Of a stretch of DNA of 36,523 bases, positions 31,932-36,523 are shown piece by piece (position 1 is the first letter of the stretch; every line of letters starts with the position of its first letter). The stretch comes from Streptococcus pseudopneumoniae (lineage in GTDB: Bacteria; Bacillota; Bacilli; Lactobacillales; Streptococcaceae): assembly GCF_001072375.1 (NCBI RefSeq), contig NZ_JVKV01000100.1:1-36523 (forward strand). Reading direction: 5' to 3'. The notes under the pieces are model-generated. The model searched no databases, had not been told where the DNA came from, and saw only the letters and a list, made by a program, of their open reading frames with translations. Position numbers and translations under genes: made by a program.

Positions 31932-32789
31932 ATGAAATACCCAAAAATTGATTTAAAAGAAGTTCGTCAACAAGCTAAACAGTTTCAAGCTGAACATCCA
32001 CGTTTATTGCTTGTCTTTTTATTACCAAGCATTTTCTTGATTCTATCCAGCTTTATCAGACCTTTATCCCTACTTGATGAGGGAATTCTTGAGCAATCCT
32101 TCTTTACTTTTTTGATGAGCTTGATCCAGTCCTCACTCTTTCCTCTAGCAGTTGGATTCACAAGTGCTATTATCCTAGCTGGTGCTCTTTTTACAACCAT
32201 TAATCTTTACAGAATTTCCGAGATAGAGCTTTCTTTTAAAGATAGTCTGTCCTTACTTGACAATCGCTTCTTCACCCAGACCTTTCTGACTCTCTTGCTC
32301 AAGCGTTTCTATCTCTTTTTGTGGAGCATCCCTAATCTTTTTGGAGTTTACTTGCTCTTTTACAGCAGTGCTATGGCTCGTAAATTTGTAGAACTTCATC
32401 CCGAATTTCCAGCTGTCGACGTCACCAATTCAGATATCGAACACTTCCTACTTACTTTTGCACTTTACTTCTTTGGTAGCGTCTTTCTGATGATTTTGGG
32501 AACCATTGCCTATCTGCCGCAATACTACGCTTATTCCCAAGTAGAGCTACTCCTTTGTGATACCCTTGCAATTGGAATTGCCAAGCCAAGTCGCGTACTC
32601 AAAACCAGTCGCTTCCTTATGAAAGGCTATAAGTTCCAACGCTTCGTACTTGATTTACAACTCCTACCATGGTATCTTCTTATCTGGATCAGCTTTGGAA
32701 TTGCGAGCATCCCTTCTTTCCCTTATATCTATAGTAGTCAATTCTTCTTCTATCAAAGATTACTCGAAATCAAGCGGAGAAAAGTTTAA
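31932..32789 (+). CDS. DUF975-family membrane protein
   Basis: This 285-residue protein has about five membrane helices (for example LLLVFLLPSIFLILSSF, FYLFLWSIPNLFGVYLLFYSSAM, LLTFALYFFGSVFLMILGTIAYLPQYYAYS) and the family ending ALGIAKPSRVLKTSRFLMKGYKFQRF-type segment. The start at 31932 (MKYPKIDLKEVRQQAK) is chosen because longer versions run through the promoter. Only GAAAG lies before the ATG and the promoter would place the RNA start on it, so translation may be leaderless. Function unknown. Confidence 0.85.
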   Translation: MKYPKIDLKEVRQQAKQFQAEHPRLLLVFLLPSIFLILSSFIRPLSLLDEGILEQSFFTFLMSLIQSSLFPLAVGFTSAIILAGALFTTINLYRISEIELSFKDSLSLLDNRFFTQTFLTLLLKRFYLFLWSIPNLFGVYLLFYSSAMARKFVELHPEFPAVDVTNSDIEHFLLTFALYFFGSVFLMILGTIAYLPQYYAYSQVELLLCDTLAIGIAKPSRVLKTSRFLMKGYKFQRFVLDLQLLPWYLLIWISFGIASIPSFPYIYSSQFFFYQRLLEIKRRKV

Positions 32790-32802
32790 TGTGAATGATT
32801 AA

Positions 32803-32832
32803 AACCAGCACCTTCTATGGAAAGTGCTGGTT
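32803..32832. terminator. Bidirectional terminator between DUF975 and DUF1304 genes
   Basis: AACCAGCAC (32803-32811) pairs with GTGCTGGTT (32824-32832), followed by GTTTTTAT. Confidence 0.8.
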
Positions 32833-32836
32833 GTTT

Positions 32837-33199
32837 TTATTTTAAGAAAAGGATACTCAAGAGTGCTAGGATTGCTGGTCCGCCTTGCTTGAGAATGATT
32901 TTTTTATCTGCTGTTAAGGCACCATAAGTCGCTGCTCCTATGACAAACAACACAAAGATTGTTACGATTTCTAAGCTATGTGAGAAATAAATTCCGTAAA
33001 TAAGAAATACCCCAATCAAGGCATTATAAATTCCTTGGTTTTTAAACAGTGAGGTGACAGATGGTCGAGTCAACTCTTCCTTGTCCATAATAAAGACACG
33101 ACTGGTTGCATCTGATTGGGTTGCCATACTCTCCAAATAAAAGATATAAAAATGCTCTAGAGCAACAAGGGTTGCTAAAATAGTAGTAATGGTTGACAT
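32837..33199 (-). CDS. DUF1304-family membrane protein
   Basis: This 120-residue protein has four helices and the family start TTILATLVALEHFYIFYLESM, then FKNQGIYNALIGVFLIYGIYF. The C-terminus is GGPAILALLSILFLK. It lies 10 bp after marR in the same operon and is likely controlled by it. Biochemical role unknown. Confidence 0.88.
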   Translation of the reverse strand: MSTITTILATLVALEHFYIFYLESMATQSDATSRVFIMDKEELTRPSVTSLFKNQGIYNALIGVFLIYGIYFSHSLEIVTIFVLFVIGAATYGALTADKKIILKQGGPAILALLSILFLK

Positions 33200-33209
33200 C
33201 GTTTTCTCC

Positions 33210-33635
33210 TTAAAATTCTATTTTTTCTAAACCTGAGACTAGTTTTGTCAGTAAGGTTGTCAGTTCTTTTTGCTCACCAGTCGATAAGATGCTCTCCATC
33301 TGTTCCTTCACCTTCAGGTGACGTTGAGGCGGATTAACCAAGAGTTGATTCTTGGCTTCTTGGGTTAATTCAACTAAGACTTCTCGCTGATTGGCCGGAT
33401 TACGCTTGCGACTGACATAGCCCTCTGACTCTAGTATCTTAAAATGACGGGTCAAGGCCGCCTGGTCAATCTTTAACTTCTCCTGAACGGCAATCTGGTT
33501 GCAGGGTGACTGTTGCAGTAAAAACTGCAGGATTTGATAGCGGGTCAAACTAATTCCCAATTGTTTCTTAAAAAGTTGAGTGATCATCTGATCTGTTAAA
33601 TGGAGCTGGTACAATAAGTCGTTAATTTTTTTCAT
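33210..33635 (-). CDS. MarR-family transcriptional regulator
   Basis: This 141-residue protein has the MarR winged helix-turn-helix (NQIAVQEKLKIDQAALTRHFKILESEGYVSRKRNPANQREVLVELT) flanked by dimerisation helices. GGGAGG precedes the ATG. It leads a two-gene operon with the DUF1304 protein. A strong palindrome over its own promoter implies self-repression. The ligand is unknown. Confidence 0.92.
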   Translation of the reverse strand: MKKINDLLYQLHLTDQMITQLFKKQLGISLTRYQILQFLLQQSPCNQIAVQEKLKIDQAALTRHFKILESEGYVSRKRNPANQREVLVELTQEAKNQLLVNPPQRHLKVKEQMESILSTGEQKELTTLLTKLVSGLEKIEF

Positions 33636-33653
33636 TTCTACCTCCCTGCGTAA

Positions 33654-33710
33654 ACTTGATTTGTCAACTATTGACTTATCAAGTATATTGCAGAAAGATT
33701 AAAAACGCAA
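33654..33710 (-). promoter_or_regulatory. marR promoter and MarR operator
   Basis: Minus strand TTGCGT (33710-33705), 17-bp spacer, TATACT (33687-33682). The imperfect palindrome ACTTGAT..GTCAA / TTGAC..ATCAAGT (33654-33684, 12 of 14 pairs) begins at the -10 box and covers the transcription start. Confidence 0.78.
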
Positions 33711-33731
33711 CTATTTTGCTTACTCACGAAA

Positions 33732-33765
33732 AATAGCCTCTTGGTTTCAATCCCAAAAGGCTATT
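33732..33765 (-). terminator. Terminator of the DUF2262 gene
   Basis: AATAGCCT (33732-33739) pairs with AGGCTATT (33758-33765), strengthened inside by TTGG/CCAA. The minus strand continues TTTCG. It protects the marR promoter from readthrough. Confidence 0.65.
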
Positions 33766-33793
33766 ACTTCTATATTCTAGATAAAATCCAGCA

Positions 33794-34657
33794 CTAACCT
33801 ACCAAATCTGCTCGAAGGATTTCTCCCTCTTTATCAATGACCACTTCGATGGCATGGCCTGCAAAAATTTCTTCACGATCATCATAGTAGAGGGTCAATT
33901 CTCCATCTTCGTTGATTGATAGTTCACTCAAGGAAAGTGAGTTGGTAAAATACTCTTCTGTTAACACTACATCATTTTCATCTGAATCTATCCAGTCTTG
34001 AGCTGTTTCCCACAGTTCTTTGACAATATAGTCTTTAATCCGAGTATCTTGAACTTGGAAAGTTCCCATAAATTTCTTTAGATCATCAAAAGAACTTGGT
34101 GGGAGACTTTCATCTGCACTCGCAGCAAAGATAGCATGAATCTTACCACCCTCGTAAGTGATAAATCCTTCAAACCAAGAATAGGCTCTGTTTAAGGTGA
34201 ATTCGCCAATATCGTCTTGAATGATGACCGGTTTTTGATAGGTTTCAATCAAGGTCTCTAACCTAGAGTCTGTGGATTGGTCATCTAGGTATTCCAGCAA
34301 GTGGTAGCAGTTATTAGCTACTTCTGACATATATGGCTCTAACTCCATGAAGGGGCGTTTTTGGCATTTGATATGATGAATTTTGTAGGGTTCAAAACTA
34401 AAGCCCCATCTCTTTTCTTCAAATTCCTCAGGAGTCAATACCCATTCCAAACGTCCCTCACGTTCAGAGAAGTCCTGAGTTTCAACATTGACACTAGCTT
34501 TAAAATGAACGGACGGCATTTTACAGCCATCTTTTAAAGAAGCAGCCCCATTTACATTTTGGAGGGTAAAAATCAAGAGTTCAACGATTTCTCCAGTAAA
34601 TTCCTGTTCAAAATCATCTCTTGTTTTCTCAAATGGAGTTTTTAATCGGTTTGTCAT
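33794..34657 (-). CDS. DUF2262-family protein
   Basis: This 287-residue soluble acidic protein has a C-terminal DUF2262 domain (about 145-287): IIQDDIGEFTLNRAYSWFEGFI, then VVLTEEYFTNSLSLSELSINEDGELTLYYDDREEIFAGHAIEVVID. The N-terminal half has no named domain. The start at 34657 follows AAAGGG at 8 bases. It appears monocistronic. Role unknown. Confidence 0.85.
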   Translation of the reverse strand: MTNRLKTPFEKTRDDFEQEFTGEIVELLIFTLQNVNGAASLKDGCKMPSVHFKASVNVETQDFSEREGRLEWVLTPEEFEEKRWGFSFEPYKIHHIKCQKRPFMELEPYMSEVANNCYHLLEYLDDQSTDSRLETLIETYQKPVIIQDDIGEFTLNRAYSWFEGFITYEGGKIHAIFAASADESLPPSSFDDLKKFMGTFQVQDTRIKDYIVKELWETAQDWIDSDENDVVLTEEYFTNSLSLSELSINEDGELTLYYDDREEIFAGHAIEVVIDKEGEILRADLVG

Positions 34658-34770
34658 CCTTATCACCCTTTCTCTCTATGCTTAAAATCGTTAGCATAAC
34701 CTTGTATCCGCTTACATTATATCGTGTTTTAGATTTTATTTCACTTATAAAGTGTGTCATAACAAAAAAA

Positions 34771-34798
34771 GAAGCGGAAACTCAAGTTCCCAACTTCT
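34771..34798 (-). terminator. Terminator of the LysM gene
   Basis: GAAG-GGAAACT pairs with AGTTCCCAACTTC; the minus strand runs into TTTTTTTG. It stands 9 bp after the stop. Confidence 0.72.
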
Positions 34799-34806
34799 CA
34801 TTATTC

Positions 34807-35922
34807 TTAGTTCATCGATACGTGTACGTGGTCATAGTGGTTTTCTGTAACGCTTCCACGATCTGGCATTGGATTCCAAGTGTAGGCTGGTCCGTATTTG
34901 CTATCGAATGGTGCATAGAAACGTTGTTTCCAGATGATGTAGCTGATGCCACGGCTAGCCATATTTTGGATAGCATAATCTGCAATTTGGTCCCCAAGAG
35001 CAGAGCTTACTGGAACCATAAAGTCAATGGCAAGACCTTTTCCGTGGTCGCCACTATCTCCTGGACGGTAACCACTAAATGACGTGATTCCGAACAAATT
35101 AGCTACTTCCTCTTTAAAGGCAGCCGTTTGTGGCTGAAGACCTGCATTTTCTGATTTTGAAGCTGCAATACTTGCATAATCAGGTGCTGCTGGTGCTGCA
35201 TAAGTCGCTGATGAACCTTGGCTTGCTTCAGCTTGATAAGTTGATGGTGCTGATTGAGTCTCTGTTACAGTCTCTGTAACTGGTGCTTCTGTTGTAGTCG
35301 TTTCTTCCACTACAGGTGTTTCTGCGACCGGCTCTTCTACTGGTGCTGAAACTTCTGTAACGGCTCCTGTTGTTGTTTCTGCTGCAGATTCTTCTGCTGG
35401 TGTTGCAACTTCTGTAACAGCTTCTGTTGTTGCTTCTGCCACTGGCTCAGCTACAGTTGTTTCTGCAACTGGCTCAGCTACAGTTGTTTCTGCAACTGGT
35501 TGAGTTAAATCTTCAACCTGTACAGTTTGGTCATCTACAGTGACTTGGTTGGTTGTCAAATCTGCTGTTGCAGTTGTACCTTCGCCTCCTTGAACTGTAT
35601 CAGGGGTTTGAATTTCAACCTCTGTCACTTCTTCTTTTTCATTTACAGTTGTTGTAAGGACTGTCTCAGGGAAGATCAAATCAATATTGCTGATCTTGTT
35701 CAAGTTAGCAAGAACGGTCACATCCACTCCCAAAGCTTCGGCAATGGTACTTAAGGTATCACCATACTGAATCGTATAGCTTGTTTTATTCTCACTCTTG
35801 GTAACATCGTTTTGAATTTGCTCAACACTACGCGCTGTCCACACTAATTCTTCTGCTTGAGTTGCCAAGGCAGGGGCAAAAGATAATGCTACTGTTGATG
35901 CTAAAATAATTCTTTTCTTCAT
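34807..35922 (-). CDS. Secreted LysM cell-wall protein
   Basis: This 371-residue protein has a signal peptide (MKKRIILASTVALSFAPALATQA, cleaved about residue 23), a LysM domain (about 47-90, YTIQYGDTLSTIAEALGVDV), a Thr/Val/Glu/Pro/Ala-rich linker (about 110-250) with VAETTVAEP-type repeats, and a C-terminal domain (about 270-371) with YRPGDSGDHGKGLAIDFMV and ENHYDHVHVSMN. This last domain resembles the metal-dependent or lysozyme-like C-terminal part of known streptococcal LysM proteins. The His/Asp pattern suggests a hydrolase. The start at 35922 has AAAGGAG. It corresponds to a pneumococcal LysM protein near tgt. Confidence 0.9.
   Translation of the reverse strand: MKKRIILASTVALSFAPALATQAEELVWTARSVEQIQNDVTKSENKTSYTIQYGDTLSTIAEALGVDVTVLANLNKISNIDLIFPETVLTTTVNEKEEVTEVEIQTPDTVQGGEGTTATADLTTNQVTVDDQTVQVEDLTQPVAETTVAEPVAETTVAEPVAEATTEAVTEVATPAEESAAETTTGAVTEVSAPVEEPVAETPVVEETTTTEAPVTETVTETQSAPSTYQAEASQGSSATYAAPAAPDYASIAASKSENAGLQPQTAAFKEEVANLFGITSFSGYRPGDSGDHGKGLAIDFMVPVSSALGDQIADYAIQNMASRGISYIIWKQRFYAPFDSKYGPAYTWNPMPDRGSVTENHYDHVHVSMN
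35447..35505 (-). repeat. Short tandem repeat in the LysM-protein linker
   Basis: A 30-bp unit encoding VAETTVAEP is repeated nearly perfectly, followed by further diverged copies. Repeat-number change would lengthen or shorten the linker in steps of about 10 residues without a frameshift. Confidence 0.65.
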
Positions 35923-35958
35923 ACTATTCAAACTCCTTTTCAAATGTAGTACCTGTCT

Positions 35959-35964
35959 ATCATA
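35959..35964 (-). promoter_or_regulatory. Extended -10 of the LysM gene
   Basis: Minus strand TGTTATGAT, with TATGAT at 35964-35959. No good -35 is seen; a T-rich run (CTTTTT) occupies that place. Confidence 0.5.
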
Positions 35965-35985
35965 ACACAAAGAAAATAGAAAAAA

Positions 35986-36000
35986 AGCCCTTTTGGGGCT
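35986..36000 (-). terminator. Terminator after the HAD phosphatase gene
   Basis: AGCCC (35986-35990) pairs with GGGGCT (35995-36000); the minus strand continues TTTTTTTC. It lies 100 bp after the HAD gene stop. Confidence 0.65.
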
Positions 36001-36099
36001 ATTTAACAGAACTGTACATTCGTTGTAACAAATCACATTACTTGAAATAGTTTGTTAGTTTCCTGTCATCAGGCTGACACATTCTTCTTGAAGAAAATT

Positions 36100-36523
36100 C
36101 TAGAAGGAAAGCGAACTAATATCTTCTAAACGCTCTATCTGTTGATTACAAGTTGCAGGTGAGGCAAGAAAATTGATACTCTGAATCCCACTATTTTGAG
36201 CAAATTCGATATCCAAAGTCCGATCACCGATATAATAAGTTTGCTGAGGATCTAGTTCATACTTATCTAGAAGATAGATCGCAGCTTCTGGACTAGGCTT
36301 CCGAGAAAAGCCACTTTGATTGGTTAAAATTTCTGTGAAATAATGGGCCAAACCCAAATTCTCCAAAATAGTAAAAGCATTGTCCCCTTTATGGGTATAA
36401 ACAAACTGCTCAATTCCTTGCTGGTCTGCCCAAGCTAAGATTTCACGCGCCCCCGGCATCAGAACAACTTGAGCATTCTTCTCAGCCAAACTCTGAGCAC
36501 GAACCTGATTGAGCATATCAGCA
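36100..36523 (-). CDS. HAD-family phosphatase, 5' end outside the window
   Basis: The frame is open to the window edge (36523), so the start and the N-terminal DxD nucleophile motif are missing. What is seen is the second half of a phosphoglycolate-phosphatase-like HAD protein: a Thr-containing motif II (QFVYTHKGD), Lys in motif III (GFSRKPSPEAAIYLL) and the acidic motif IV (YYIGDRTLDIEFAQNSGI). It is a small-molecule phosphatase, substrate unknown. It lies upstream of the LysM gene on the same strand but has its own terminator. Confidence 0.88.
   Translation of the reverse strand, partial: ADMLNQVRAQSLAEKNAQVVLMPGAREILAWADQQGIEQFVYTHKGDNAFTILENLGLAHYFTEILTNQSGFSRKPSPEAAIYLLDKYELDPQQTYYIGDRTLDIEFAQNSGIQSINFLASPATCNQQIERLEDISSLSF

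Noticed and set aside
34621..35082. 153-codon plus-strand frame opposite the DUF2262 start and LysM C-terminus
   Set aside because: Spans two real genes and a terminator on the other strand; no supporting signal.
36013..36029. WalR-type box upstream of the LysM gene
   Set aside because: TGTTAC and TGTACA are present, but the spacing is 6 and not the usual 5 bases, and it lies on the far side of a terminator from the gene.

Overview
The window looks like chromosome of a mitis-group Streptococcus (S. mitis/oralis/infantis-like, close to S. pneumoniae). This rests on recognisable core genes (argR-argS, a YesL/YesM/YesN-type set matching the pneumococcal TCS07 genes, nrdI, rpmF-rpmG, ilvD, an OatA-type acyltransferase, tgt, a LysM cell-wall protein), moderate to low GC, strong AGGAGG ribosome sites and a CodY-type box. 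No rRNA, tRNA or CRISPR array was seen.

Layout. 1-3242: divergent argR and argS, a 500-bp non-coding array of composite stem-loops, and a small membrane protein. 3260-4694: a complete IS3-family element in the loop of a terminator. 4713-9683 (all minus): a small membrane protein, nrdI, a four-helix membrane protein, response regulator, histidine kinase and a YesL-like protein. 9755-15705: an AT-rich accessory block bounded by two 31-bp imperfect direct repeats (27/31 identical). It carries an XRE-tail protein, a four-gene minus-strand operon (small membrane-anchored protein, AbiH-type protein, AAA/ABC-type ATPase, HNH nuclease) and a divergent orphan gene. The ATPase-HNH pair is Septu (PtuA-PtuB)-like, so this is probably a compound anti-phage locus.

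15783-24034: an integrative mobilizable element of about 8.2 kb in the 3' end of rpmG. It has a tyrosine integrase, an excisionase-like protein, a pMV158-type Rep/relaxase with a matching nick-site hairpin, a membrane protein, an FtsK/TcpA-like ATPase, a sigma-region-4-like regulator, a large XRE regulator and a cadD-cadC cadmium operon. The duplicated rpmG ends both encode TEVK-stop. Paired AAAGGTAGAGT-type repeats lie inside each end.

24018-36523: core genome. rpmG-rpmF, an SPFH plus ribbon-helix-helix operon, ilvD, a VOC protein that probably lacks an ordinary start codon, a MIP18-family protein, the acyltransferase, tgt, a DUF975 protein that appears leaderless, marR-DUF1304, a DUF2262 protein, a secreted LysM protein and a HAD phosphatase cut by the window edge.

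The most novel material is the AbiH plus Septu-like operon in its repeat-bounded block, the stem-loop array after argS, and the mobilizable element with its visible replication/transfer origin and repeated upstream element.
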